Notes under the pieces: generated by a model
What the model was told of the DNA's origin: nothing
The model's input: only the letters and a program-made list of their open reading frames with translations
Database searches by the model: none
Made by a program: the position numbers and the translations under genes
Origin: Cercospora beticola
Lineage: Eukaryota > Ascomycota > Dothideomycetes > Mycosphaerellales > Mycosphaerellaceae
NCBI RefSeq assembly: GCF_033473495.1
Contig: NC_088935.1
Location: 186,001 to 250,000, forward strand
Direction of reading: 5' to 3'
Length of the DNA: 64,000 nucleotides
Shown here: piece after piece, positions 19,404-32,283 of the stretch
Layout: each line of letters opens with the position of its first letter
Position numbering within the stretch: the stretch's first letter is position 1

Positions 19404-22116
19404 ATGCCGCCGAAGCAGGCGAAGCTTGGGTATGTCGTGAGCCAGCAGACTCTCGGGTCCGTATGGTAACGCCTTCCAGCTATGTGCTCGCTGACATTGA
19501 ATTAGCAAATTCTTTGGCAATCCGAATGGGCAAAAGCCAATACCTCAACAATCGAAATTGGCCTTTGGCACTAAAGCTACGCCTAAGAAGGAGCCAGCTG
19601 AGGATGCGAGTGCAACCCCTCCAGCCAGCACAGCTGGTAGCGTGAAGAAGGAGGATGTTGAGATGCAAGACCAGGAGGATGTGAAGAGCGAGAAGCATGA
19701 GGAAGACGAGCAAGCCGCTGTCAAGCTAGAGCACTCACCCTCGAGCTCCTCCAAGAAGCGACGGGCCAGCCACGACGTAGAGATGGAGGACGATGTAGAC
19801 GATGAAGAGCCACCGACCAAGAAGGCTCGTTCGAAGCCCGCATCAAATGGTACGAAAAAGGGCGTAGCGACGAAGACTGCCGTCAAGAAGGAGGCACCAA
19901 CAGCCAAAGCCGCTGGCAAATCAAAGAAGGTCGAATTAAAACACGAGGAAGAGGCTGAGGATGAGCCCATTGAGGCGGCAAGCTCATCAGCAGAAGACGA
20001 ATCGGCACACTCTGCAGCGGAAGAGGTAGAGGTGGAAGTCAAGCCAGCGAAAGCTGCAAAGGCCGTGCAAAGCACACTCAAATCAGACACAAAAGACCCG
20101 TATCCGGACTGGAAAGCTGGTGATCCTGTGCCCTACGCTGCGCTTTGCACGACATTTTCGAAGATCGAGATGACGACCAAGCGTCTTGAGATTCTGGCGC
20201 ATTGTGCTCGATTCCTCCGCCAAGTGCTGCGACTGACACCAGACGATCTACTACCTGTCGTGTTACTCATGGTGGGCAAGCTAGCTGCTGACTATGCCGG
20301 CATTGAGTTGGGCATCGGCGAATCTCTCATCATGAAAGCCATTGGTGAGAGTACTGGTCGAAGTCTGAAGATAGTCAAGGAAGATCAGCAAAAGGTGGGA
20401 GATCTGGGACTCGTGGCAGCGAAGAGCAGAGGCGGCCAGCCGATGATGTTCAAACCGAAGCCACTGACAGTGCGTGCCGTGCATGAGGGCCTAATGAAGA
20501 TCGCCACTGTCGAAGGACAAGGTGCTCAAGGCCGCAAGGTAGACGGCATCAAGAAGCTGTTGTCATCCGCGGATATCAACATGGCCAAGGGGTCGACTAT
20601 CGACATCAACAAGGACAAAGGCGGTCCAAGTGAGAGCAAGTTCATCATCCGTGCTCTCGAGGGCAAGATGAGACTTGGGTTGGCGGACAAAAACTTGCAA
20701 GTTGCCGTGGCTCACGCGATGGTAGCACATTCCGTGTCGAAAGACGGCAAGAAAGTGCCGACCGAAGAGCAACTCAAGAAGGGTGAAGAGATCTTCAAGG
20801 CTGTATACAACGAGCTTCCAGCCTACGAGGTCATCATTCCCGCCCTACTGGAGAATGGCATCTGGAAACTGCGTGAGGCTGTCAAGCTACGACCCGGCGT
20901 GCCGCTGAAGCCCATGTTGGCCAAACCTACAAAGTCAATTGGAGAAGTGCTTGATCGCTTCGAGGGCAAGGACTTCACTTGTGAATACAAGTACGATGGC
21001 GAGCGCGCTCAGATACACTACGTTGCGCACGAAGCCGACGAGGAATTTGCCGCAACTGTCGCTCCTGCTGCTGGCAAGAGTGATCGAGGCATTTCCAACA
21101 TCTTTTCTCGGAACAGCGAAGACCTCAGTAAGAAGTATCCGGATATCCTTGAGAAGCTACCAAACTGGGTGAAGAAGGGAACCAAATCTTTTGTACTTGA
21201 CTGCGAAACTGTCGCGTGGGACGTTGAGAAGAAGCACGTCTTGCCATTCCAGCAGCTGATGACGCGGAAAAAGAAGGACGTGAAGACAGAAGACATCAAG
21301 GTCAAGGTCTGCGTCTTTGCATTCGACATTTTGTACCTGGACGGACAAGCCATGGTCAACAAACCTTTCCGAGAGCGACGTGAAGCCATGTATGGCGCTT
21401 TCGAAGAGATCGAAGGCGAGTTTGCCTTCGCAAAGTTTGGCAACTCCAAGGAAGTCGAGGAGATTCAAACTTTGCTCGAGGATTCTATCAAAGCATCGTG
21501 CGAAGGTCTCATGGTGAAGATGCTGGATGGTATAGAGTCCCACTACGAGCCATCTCGTCGATCACAGAATTGGCTCAAGGTGAAGAAGGACTACCTTGCC
21601 GGTGCCGGTGATTCTCTTGATCTTGTCGTGCTCGGTGCATACTACGGCAAAGGCAAGAGAACGAACTGGTATGGGGCTTTCCAGCTCGCGTGCTACAACG
21701 ACCACAAGGAGCAGTATGAGACGGTGTGCAACATCGGCACGGGCTTCAGCGAAGCCCTTCTCGCTGAGCTGTACGACACGCTCTCGCCATTGGCAATCGA
21801 CCGGGCCAAGCCATTCTATGACCATAGCACGGGCAAGAATGATCAGCCGGATGTCTGGTTCGAACCAAAATATGTCTGGGAGGTCAAGACTGCTGATCTC
21901 ACGCTTTCTCCCAAATATCGTGCAGCATCGAGCGAGTTCGGCAGCGATGGCACACACAAGGGTGTTTCTCTGCGCTTCCCACGATTCATTCGAGTGCGTG
22001 ATGACAAGAAGCCAGATGAGGCCACGAGCAGTAAGCAAGTTGCAGAAATGTACAGGAAGCAGGAGAGTGTCGGCAAGAATCAGGGCCCTAGTGTGGACGA
22101 TGACTTCGAGTATTGA
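19404..22116 (+). CDS. CDC9: ATP-dependent DNA ligase I
   Basis: Two exons, 19404-19429 and 19506-22116, separated by a 76-bp intron (GTATGT...ATTAG), encode 878 aa. The short first exon supplies MPPKQAKLG, and the junction rebuilds QAKLGKFF, a PCNA-interacting (PIP) box at the extreme N-terminus as in DNA ligase I. A Lys/Glu-rich disordered region follows to about residue 200, then the DNA-binding, adenylation and OB domains. The adenylated lysine is K504 in CEYKYDGERAQIH. Other ligase motifs are EGLMVKML and SQNWLKVKKDYL. The enzyme seals Okazaki fragments and repair nicks in the nucleus. The C-terminus ends GPSVDDDFEY, typical for fungi. An MCB box upstream suggests G1/S expression. Confidence 0.95.
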
Positions 22117-22528
22117 ACGGGGATGGTACAGAGTGTTTGATGGCTAATGGCGGCTTCGAGGCTGCAATGAATGCATGAACAGTGTTGCTCGGTTAGCAAA
22201 AGATGAAAATGCAATTCTCAAATGACTTCACTTTGTCGCTTCGGTGATTTTAGTACGATCTTCACGTTCGCCGGAAGGTGGCCGGAGTTCGGGAAGACTC
22301 AGCCCTGTGGATGCGCAGTACATCATCCGCCAAGAGGCTTCGTCCAGGCACAGGCATCTGCTAACGCTCCCCATGTCTCGTGCCGCTGCTCTCTGAACAT
22401 CGCTACACATAGTCACCTTGTGAATTTCGGCCCACATGCGGCTCAGCAACACGTCGCGAGCAGAAAGCGAGTATACAGTCACCTGAGTAAGACAGAAGCA
22501 TACGACTCCGCCCGCCGAGAACGACACC
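22117..22528. other. Intergenic stretch before verprolin
   Basis: About 410 bp between two genes on the same strand. No coding or RNA feature is recognised. Confidence 0.45.
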
Positions 22529-24168
22529 ATGCCAGCACCACCACCCCCTCCGCCGCCCCCGCCGATGCCTGGCATGGCTGGTGGTAAGTAATGGCATGAG
22601 CATAGATTTGAACAGTCACTGATCGTCTACAAGGGCCACCGCCTCCACCTCCGCCGCCGCCTGCCAGTTTACCCGCGAGACCTGCTGCGAATGAGGTGAA
22701 AGGAAGAGTACGTTACACGTGTACAGCGGGCGATGCGCCGGAACGCACAAGATAGTGACAGTTTGCTGATGTTTGCGCTGCACAGGGTGCTCTGCTTGGA
22801 GACATCACTAAGGGCACACGGCTGAAGAAAGTTGGCGTTGTCAATGACCGCAGCGCGCCTATCATCGACAAACCAAAGGACTCGGGCGGACCACCTATTG
22901 GAGGCGCGCCACCTGTTCCGGGAGGACTGAGACCTGCTCCATCAGGTGGAAACAGAGCTCGGAGCAATAGTGATCAACCAGGAAACGCAGCAGCAGGAGG
23001 AGGCGGTATGGAATCAGCACCGCAATTGGGAGGTCTCTTTGCGGGCGGGATGCCGAAATTGAGGAAGACGGGCGGAGGAGTGAACATGTACGATTCGGAT
23101 CCAGAGACGAATGCCAGGAAGGTCTCAGCACCGGTCTCGAGTGCGCCCTCAATACCGAATGGACAACCGCCTCCCAGACCAGGCGCAGCGCCGCCGCCGC
23201 CTCCGCCGGGCTCCGCACCTCTCCCACCCTCGGTCGCTGCGCTGAAGAGCAATCTGCGCCCTACCAGTTCACTATCTCTTGACAGCGATGCACGATCGAA
23301 ACCAAAGCCTCCCCCGCCGATTGGCAAGAAGCCTCCTATTCCTCCTCCAGCATCGCGGAAGCCATCTGGATTTGCTTCCAAATCGATGCTGAACCTCCAT
23401 ACACACGATCCTCCGCGACCATCGTCCAGTCCTGCTCCTTCAGCAGCCCCTCCACCTCCACCGAGCGCACCTCGACCTCCTCCCGCGCCCCTCGCACGAC
23501 AAGCGCCAACTCCTCCCTCAGCGCCCGCAGCACCTCCTCCACCTCCAGTCTCACGGATAAGCAATGTCAAGGACGACGATGACGAGTATGATCCATACAA
23601 TTACAATTCGAGATCTACGCCACCCCCTGCTCCTCCGCCGCCTCCGCAGACGAATGGCGCACACAAAGAAGTGAGCTTGGCACAGCAGGCTGCCATGAAT
23701 GCCTTTGGAATGAACAAGCAAGCCAGTCCAGCGGCAGCCCCGCCAGCGCCACCGCCGCCCCCTCCTACAGCTGCTCCGAACAGGCCTGGTTCAGTGCCTC
23801 CACCAGCGCCGCCGCCACCTCCAATGTCGCGGGCAGGTTCATCACCTCAAGGCCCTCCACCTTCTCCTCTGAAAGCGAGCACACCAGGTGGAATGCCAAC
23901 TGCGGGAGGTGTATCACTGGGCTCCGATGGACCAGGGAGGATGCCTTCGTTCCCGGATGCCGCCAGCTATACATTGACGAATGGGAATCGAAGTCGAGCA
24001 GATAGCGGAGCTAGAAGCTCGGGAGCGCGGTTCACAGTACAGGACTCCAGATTCAAATTTCAGGACGATGGGCAGCTACCCAAACCACGAGATTTTGCTG
24101 GCGGACCAAAGAGGTATCGTGCTGGGAGGGGAAGCAGTGTGCCATTAGATTTGAAAGCTTTCGAGTAA
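22529..24168 (+). CDS. VRP1: Verprolin / WASP-interacting protein
   Basis: Three exons, 22529-22583, 22634-22707 and 22786-24168, give 503 aa. The first two exons are almost pure poly-proline. The third opens with a WH2 actin-binding motif, GALLGDITKGTRLKKV (about residue 44). A second WH2-like motif, GGLFAGGMPKLRKTGGGV, follows near residue 125. The middle is rich in PPPPP and PAPPPPP blocks that bind profilin and SH3 domains. The C-terminus RFKFQDDGQLPKPRDFAGG is the WASP-binding end. The protein links WASP to actin at endocytic patches, and Rvs167, also encoded in this window, acts at the same sites. It converges on the PKS gene with 194 bp between stops. Confidence 0.92.
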
Positions 24169-24362
24169 GATGCAGGAGCGTTATTTGAGTGAAGCGTTCA
24201 AGCCGGCATTTATTACGTCTGAATGCGCTGATGCATTCAGATGGTCATCAAAATGGTGTACATAACCATAGCGTCGGAGACAGTTTGCGCTGGAACACAG
24301 CACAATTCAACAATCAAGACAAAGATCAACTCGCTTTTGAATTTGGATCTCAAACTATTCGC

Positions 24363-27300
24363 TCAAGGGAAAGCACAAATCAGTCTCATAGTCTGACTTT
24401 CCAACGTATCCCCACTTGTCCAACTGACATGACCAAAACCAGCATCTCGCAGACTCTTATTCCAAAAGTGCTCATCAGCAAGCGCGTGCGTCCTCCCATC
24501 GTCGAATAACCACCATCCTTCTAGCAAGCCATAGACTAAATCAAACCAATACAACGACCTCGTAAACTCCACCAAACAAAAGACTCCATCATTTTTGAGT
24601 AGCGCTTTCACATTCTTCGCCGATCGGCTCGCATGCGGAGTAGCATGAATACAATTCGTGGCTATAACAACATCGAATTTCCCTTTAAGTTCTTCAGCAG
24701 GTAGCGCATTGCAATCTAGATTTGAGAAGACCATCTTATCGAAACCGGGTAGGTTGCGGAATTTGCGTTTGGCGGCTGAGACTAATGCGCCTGAGATATC
24801 GGTGAAGTGGTATTCGAAATTTATACCAAGGGTTTCGAGGAAGGCGATGATGTGGCGTGCTGTTGCGCCTGTTCCGGCTCCGACTTCGCAGATTCGGAAG
24901 GGTTCTGTTGTTGATGATGATGGAGAGTAATGGGGGCTGGACAGGATTTGAGAGAGGTAGTCGGCGAGGAGGCGGGTTATGGCTTGGCACATGGGAGCTG
25001 AGTCGTAGACGTCGGCGAGGATTTCTTTGTTTACGGGGTCGGCGAAGAGGAGTCTCAGTGGGTCAGCTGTGCCTGTTAGGCAGGCGGCAAGATTGGACGC
25101 TGTGATGTTGAGGAGTTTGGTTTCGGATGTGTGTTGTGGGTGGCGAGCGAGCATTTCTGTGAAGAGAGCTGACGATGGTTCTTTGGGCATGGGCTTTTCC
25201 GTTCGGAAATAGCTGTTGTTTCGTGGCTCTAGCAGTCCAGCATCAGCGAGGATGAGTTCCATTCTGGCCATTAAGTGCTTGTGTTTGTTCTCTACTTGGA
25301 TGGGTGGAACCTTTTGGCCACTAGATAGAGCCTTTAAGTCACATCCGAGCTTTTCCAGTGCCTCGACCACGTACGCCACAACTAGGTGACTCTGGAGAGG
25401 ACATACTTGTGTCCAGAACCCTTGGAATCCAGTCTGCTCTGCATACGTATCAAACTTTAGTCTGACATTATCGAATAGTGTTGAGACTGCAACATCGTTC
25501 CGCGACTCTGGAGCATGTACTGGATGCGGTGGCATGTTGTGAGGAGCAGTCGCGGGCCTTTCACATTTCGTAGGGTCTGCGATAGCTGGTGAAGTTGGCA
25601 TCTTCTCCCCAGTGACAAGACGCACGAGGTCCGCAAAGGTTGAACGTTCATCAAGATCCTCAAGATCAACCACCAAGGAGAATTGTCTTCTGATGTCGCT
25701 TGTGATCTCAATCGCAACGAGGGAGTCAAAGCCCACATCAGCCAAATTTTCTGGCCCATGCAGCTCAGTATCGAGGTGGAGATATGCGCAAACCAATGCG
25801 GAGAGATGGGATGGCAGGTCGCCACTCTGCCACGCAATCTCAGAAGCTGGAGTAAGGGGTGTGGCTATTGAGCCATACGACATGGCACGAGAAGTCCGTG
25901 GCGATAGCTCTGTTGTTGAGGTTTCACTTTGACGGCGAGCATCAGACTCGAAAGTTTCAGCTTTGGCACTGCCACAGCCTCTTCGCTCCAGGTACGCAAG
26001 TAGTGCGTCCATGTTCTCAAGTTCTACCACATCGTCCAGGTACAGTTCGAGGCTGAATGCTTTTGCGAGTTCACCAACGATCTCCATGATCATCAGCGAA
26101 TCAATGCCCAGGCCATCGAAAGTGGCACTTCCTGTGACATCTGCGGGTCGGATATCTGCAAGTTCTTGCAATATATAACACAGTCGTGCGTGGATAATAG
26201 CTTTCGTGTCTTTTGTTGCATGACTTGAGACCGTGGAGTTAGGCGGAACGGGCTTTCTTTGAACAGGATCATTCAATGTGACGGTACCCTTTCCAGCTAG
26301 GGAAGGCGCTTCTGGATTGTGCGATCTTGTCATTGTGGCTGTGGGCTCCAGCGAAGGAGTAACAGCATGTACTGTTGCTGTCGGTACTAGCTCTGAACTC
26401 TTGAAAACAGCGCCCAGGATATAAAGCATAAGCCTGCCAGTAGCCGCATCATAGACGAAGATGTCGTTGGCGATTTCTTGAGATCCAGGAGAAGCGTATA
26501 CAAGGACTTCGTAGACAGCCTCGGAGAAGCTATTTGCGCTCAGTGGCTGAAAACTGGGGCCTGTCCGAACGACATCGACACTGGATAATTTGAAGATATG
26601 TCCTTCCGGCTGATTGCACATGAAATTGGCATATATGCCTGCAACCTGTGTGAAGTAGTTGAGCAGCGCGGTATTGATGATGCTGCCCTCGTACAAACAA
26701 TTTGCAAGCTCCTTGGGCAAGACAACTTTCCCAGCAACTTGCTGGCTCCGTGCGCAGACATGGCGAACTCCTCGGTAGTGCTCAGCGTAGTCCACAAGTG
26801 ATGACAAGACTTTATACACCATCGATCCTGAAAGGGATTCTTCCGCATCTCGGAGAAGAGTAGTGATGAGATCGCGATTGGCAAGTCTCTCAAAGCGTAC
26901 AAAGTCGGCTTCCATGGCAGCATCCTTGGTCTGCAAGCCCACTGTACCTGAAGCGTGCTCAGTATATTTGCTATCAGGGCCAACGGTCTTGAGCGAGAAT
27001 CTCCAATCGGCTCCGAAAGGCTGAAGCAGGAGCTCGATGCTGCCTTCTGCGTCCAGACTCATGGACGGTCCGATCTGCAGGCCAGTGACCTCTGGCAACA
27101 CTTGATCTTGGTGGTCACGCCTGACATGACACGCAGCGCGTGCTGCAAGGTCGATATAGATTGAGGGAGGGCAGGAACGTTTGCCCAAAACGTTATGCCC
27201 TTTGGCCAGTATCTCGAATTCTGGACTACGAGGATTGATGGCAAAACGATGACCTTGCCAATCGGACTTAATCAAGCTGATGAGTGTTGCTGGCAATTGT

Positions 27301-30300
27301 GGTGAAGATGGCTGTGCTTTGGATTGCGAAAGATTTTCCGCTGGCCCTGGGATCACAAGCTCCAGCCAGTGCTTATGCTTCTCGAACTCATACGGCGGTA
27401 GCCTCAGCATATCATAATCTGCTTGCTGCGAGTGGTGAAAGTTCCAGAATTGCAACTTATGGCCACGCTTCCGCAAGTCAACTGTGGTATCTGCCAGACT
27501 TTCGAGAGAATTTGGCTTGTTCAATGCAACAGGCAGAAATTTGTTTGGAACATCGCTGGAGACGCCCACGATTCGTGCTGCAAGACCGATGACTGTGGAG
27601 TTAGAACCAGCTTCGAGCCAGGTACACGGACCTAGCCGCTCGCTCACGCGCTGTACAGCTTGCTTGAAGTACACTGGGTCTCGTGTGTGAGCTGCTATGA
27701 GTTTGGAGGTCGGCGCATCCCAGCTACTGTCCTTAGTACAGCTTTCGAGAGCGATTTTTGGTTTTTGGATCTCAAGTGAAGCTGCGAGCTGGTCTAGCTC
27801 GGGATAAAGGTCGTCTGTGAAGCGCGAGTGGAAGCCATACTTCACATCGAGTGCTTTGTGTCGCATGCCAATCTTTGTGGCCTCGTCAATCAAGGCTGCG
27901 GCAGACATCCGGTCGCCAACCACCACGTGACATTTTGGGCCATTGTAGCAAGCGATTTCGTACTGATGGTGAGGATTGTGTTCGGTGAGAGCTGAAGTCA
28001 TCTGACAAGTCTTCTCCTCATCCGCATCTAGCACGACCATTGAGCCAGGCTCTGGGCCCCATCGCTGTACCATCAAGGCGGCTCTGCCAGCGACAAATTT
28101 CAGACCATCTCGAAGTGTCAGGATGCCAGAAACACTCAGAGCGGTAAGTTGGCCAAGGCTATGTCCCACCAGACAATCAACTTGCAGGCCCGCATCGATC
28201 CATGACTGGGCGCTGGCGTATTGCATAGCAAACAGGATCGAATTGTGCGCAATAACGTCCGTGACGGGCTCTGTTTGGAAAATGTATGGGTAGATGCCCG
28301 GATAGCCCATTTCAAGCAGTAAATCATGGCAACGGTCCAAGTGACGGCGTAGTATAGTCGAAGACTCCCAGACTCGTTGGTCGAGCGCAACTGAGTCTGC
28401 GCCTTGGCCTCCAAAGCACAGAATTAGCGGAGGCTGCTGTCGCACTTCTGTGATAGTGTTGTGTTCTACCGTCTGCTTCTGCAGCTGAGCCTGCAGCTCT
28501 CCAAGATTTGCGGATGCAGTTGTAAAGGCGAGGGCGTGTGTATGAGATTGATCCTGATGCCTCGAAAGGCTGTATGCCAGATCGGGTAGAAGCTTGGAAT
28601 GTTCAGCAGGTGCATGCGACCCGCGCCACGAGGACACAAACGTGTTCAACGCTTTGCAATATGCGATCAAGCTACCTGGGGACGCTGCAGACAGCATGAT
28701 GGGATATCTCTCCGCAATGCCGGAGCTCGGAGATCTAGGTTGGCGACGTGGCGCCTCCGACAGCATCAGAGTAGCATTGCTACCAGCTGCACCGTAATTG
28801 TTCACACAAGCGGTCAGACGCTGTTGGCCAAGCTTCTGTGCTGAGGTCGGTATACGTATGTGATTCGGGTCAAGCGGCGGAATGCGTGGGTTCAGTGTGG
28901 TGAACGATGCTTGTGGGACCACTTCTCTATGCTCTAGTTGCAAGATGGCCTTGATGAGTGCTGCAACTCCGGAAGCGCCTTCTAGATGACCGATCGCACC
29001 TTTGACCGAAGACACGAATAACGGCGAGCTTCTGTGAGTAGCGCCGGCGAAAGCTTCTCGAATGCTTTCCATCTCTATGGGGTCGCCCACCGGTGTCCCA
29101 GTCCCGTGTGCCTCGACAAAGTCGATGCTGTGAGGATTTATGCCGGCTTCCTTGGCTACCTTGCGATACAGTGAGGCTTGAGACTCCGAGTGCGGCACCG
29201 TTATGGGAACGCAATTGCTGTTCTGATTGACAGCTGAGCCAAGGATCAGACCACGTATTGCATCTCCATCTGCAATTGCATCATCCAATCTCTTCAGCAC
29301 CACGACACCTACGCCTTCGCCGCGACAGTACCCATCTGCGCCTGCATCAAATGGCTTCGTCGCACCGCTTGGGCTGAGGAAATGAGCAGCTGCCAGATTC
29401 TCGTACAGGTACGGGCTGCTGAAGAGAGTTGCGCCGCCAGCAATAGCTTGCGAGCATTCACCGCTCTGAAGAGCTTTGCAGGCTGTATGTATTGCAACAG
29501 CTGATGAAGAGCAAGCTGTGTCAAAAGTCAGGGACGGCCCAGACCACCCAAAATGATGCGAGATCTTGCCACTCAAGAACGCTCGAAGAGTTCCGATTGT
29601 AGTATATGCAGTGGGAGGATGTGAGGCTACGTTGAAGTCGTAATCGGAAGAGCAGGCTCCTATGTAGGCACCGATGTCTCGAGGCTGTGAGACATTGGAA
29701 AAGTAGCCAGAGTCCTGGAGAGCCTGATATGTGACTTGCAGAAGATGCCGCTGCTGCGGGTCAGTCGAGAGGGCTTCTCTGGCAGATTTTCTGAAAAACT
29801 TGTTGTCCCAAGCATCGATGTCAGCAATGAAGTTGCCCCAAAATTTGATGTCATCATTTGATCTTGAGGAAGCCCCTGATTTGAAGCGCTCTGCCGGCAT
29901 CTTTGACAACATGGACCTTTTTTGGAGAAGAAGACTCCAAAACTCGTCCACAGAATCGGCACCCGGGAATTTACAGGCCATACCAATAACGGCAATGGCG
30001 TGTTTGGGGTTATTGTCATTTATCGAGGGCGTGAATGATATTGACGCCCGGTGTGTCCTTGGCGGCATTACATCCGTAAGGTCACTGGTGTTAGTGGCCA
30101 TTCTGCGAGTGTGTGCGTGTCTCGCCACCGACTGTGGTATTGCGTCCGTGCCTATTCCAAGTATGTACGATCCAAAATCTCCTGCAGCGAAAGTGGCAGC
30201 AGCTTTTGACATGGTGTCGTGCCAATTCGCTTGGTCCTCTAACAGGCTGCGTAGCACCATGATGACAACGTTATTCTCCTGAAACGGCGTTCCATCTGTG

Positions 30301-31195
30301 TTGGAAAGTACGAGGCTGACGTTGGTGAAAGCAGGCTCAAGATGCGGGCCACAGACTTTCAAGATGTGTTCGGGTATTCCTCTGTATGCTTCATGGTGGT
30401 AACGGCCGAGTGAGCCGGTATCACGAGTGGAAACTCCCTCGCGAGCCAAGGCTTCTTGTAATTGCTTGAGTGCTGACTCCGGACACGTAATGGTGGCATC
30501 TCTCTCGTCTCGCAGCACGCTGATGTATGTCTGGCAGCGGATCAGCTCATTGTCCGTTGCATATAGCACGTGATGCTCACATCCGGAAATTTTGTCAGCA
30601 CTTGCTCAATCGTGGAGCATAGCATTCCTCGTGGCCATCGTACAGCAAGCTTTGTGAACCGCGTGGAGCGTTCCTGGTCCATGTCGACATACACTCCAGC
30701 GCAAAAGGCAAGTCGAATCGAGCTCGCGGCATAAAGCCCAACATCTGATACGTGCCTTGCGCTGGCTACTGCCAGAGCGCTGAGCAGTCCGGCACAGAAG
30801 CCTTGAATGCCACCTCGCTTGGCGACGTGCTCCAGCAACGAAGCATGATCGACGGAGTTGTCGCTTCGCCGCAGAAATTCCAGGTACTGGACTATATGTG
30901 AGATAACAGTAATGGGCATGGTCATGGCGTTGCGGTTCTCCTGGGATTGGCGGTCATCAGTATCCTCCGCCAGCCATTTCGCCAAGTCTTCTGCTGCAGC
31001 TTTGCCGGAAAACTGGTCTAGATGGTCATCGTTCCGGCGCAACGCTTCCCATAGCAAAGGAAGCTCGAGTACAGCGGCGACTATTGGTTCCAGTGCTCGA
31101 TTTTCTTTCAGAGTAGCCCTGAGTCGGACCTGCCAATTTAAGCTAGGCCATGGAGCCAGTGCCCCAAATGCTATCAGAGATGGAACAGTTTCCAT
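24363..31195 (-). CDS. Non-reducing polyketide synthase, SAT-KS-AT-PT-ACP-ACP-CMeT
   Basis: Two exons, 30581-31195 and 24363-30530, joined across a 50-bp intron (GTGAGC...TGCCAG), encode 2260 aa. Domains: SAT (Cys134 in GFCAG), KS about 385-810 (Cys545 in DTACSSS), AT about 910-1220 (Ser996 in GHSLG), product template about 1285-1590 (His1317 in KGHNVLGK), two acyl carriers (Ser1683 in GIDSL, Ser1808 in GFDSL), and a C-methyltransferase about 1890-2250 with EVGAGTG. It ends ten residues after the methyltransferase with no thioesterase or reductase. The expected catalytic Asp of the PT domain appears as Asn1496 (NYFTQVAG). The product would be a methylated aromatic polyketide. The separate hydrolase at 32284-33084 may release it. 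The start at 31195 is the first ATG in frame before the SAT. Confidence 0.93.
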
Positions 31196-32283
31196 GACCA
31201 CACTGCGAAAGATAAAGCGGCAGTCGCCAGTACTGCACGGAATTTGAGTCAGAAAAGCCTGACGCAGAAAATGGCCTTCATAAATATGTCAGCGAATTTC
31301 ATCATCACTCATACTTTTGTGCTACAGGCTCGTTGCTTGGATCAATGAGCGAGCAGACAGGCCACTCGAGACGAGTACTAATGCACAGGCAGGTATCGTG
31401 GAGACCCCGCTGTACCGAAAGGCCAATGGTAGTCCAGCCGGCAGCCATGGGTCGCTTCGCTCAATTCGATACGTGCCAACGATAGTTCATGACTGCACCA
31501 GCCATTACCAGGGCTGGTATGAGGAATGCCACATGCAGACGTGTCAACGGAGGTGAACAGCAACGTGTGTCGCGATTGCTTGAAAAACGGCCAGTATATC
31601 AGTATTCCTGACCACGATTTGACTGCGAGCTTGCGCCATTGCTCAGTCAGAGGTAGATGAATGAAACCGCATGTCCGCGAGGATGGCAAATCTTTTTAAA
31701 GCGGGACTGGCGTGACAATCGGATCCCGAAATTGGTTGGCTGAGGTGATACAAGTGGACCAGGACTACAAGGAAGGACACATTGGCCGGAGTGCACTCTC
31801 AATGGAAGAGAAGACGCTCAGAGTGCCTACAGAGTCCATAATCGCGGTGACGGAGCGAGCGGCGATGTTCGATTTCGCAATGATTGCTGTTGATGCGGAA
31901 GTTGATGTGAAGTGAAGTCGCGAAGACGGCGAAGAATTTGCCAAGATTTCTGCCTGGGGGCCTGGCTCTCCGGAGTCTCACCTCATCTCCTCTTTCGCCA
32001 GCCCACCATCTCATCAGTAACCGCGCAATAGACGCGGTCCTTGTGTTAGCCGCCTCAAAACGTGCGACAATGACGAATACCACGCGACTACACGCGAGAT
32101 TGCCGCAAGGTCATCCCGTTTGACAGCCATTGACCTAGATCCACCACGCGAATCTCGTGTCTGTTCAGCCAGGGCAATCCAAGGCACACTCTGCTTACTA
32201 CGCAGGCGCGACTACGGCTCGGAGACGTCAATTCGACTAAGAAGACACTATGAGGAACAGTGAAACCGGAGTTTAGGGTATCA
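31196..32283. other. Intergenic region between PKS and hydrolase
   Basis: About 1.1 kb with no gene that can be supported. It lies upstream of the PKS start and downstream of the hydrolase stop, so PKS promoter elements should be here. Confidence 0.45.

Noticed and set aside
12494..31195. DUF2236 oxygenase as part of the PKS cluster, because mpaB acts with a PKS in mycophenolic acid synthesis
   Set aside because: Five unrelated genes (RasGEF, MIX23, DNA ligase, verprolin and their promoters) lie between them, and the family is widespread outside clusters.
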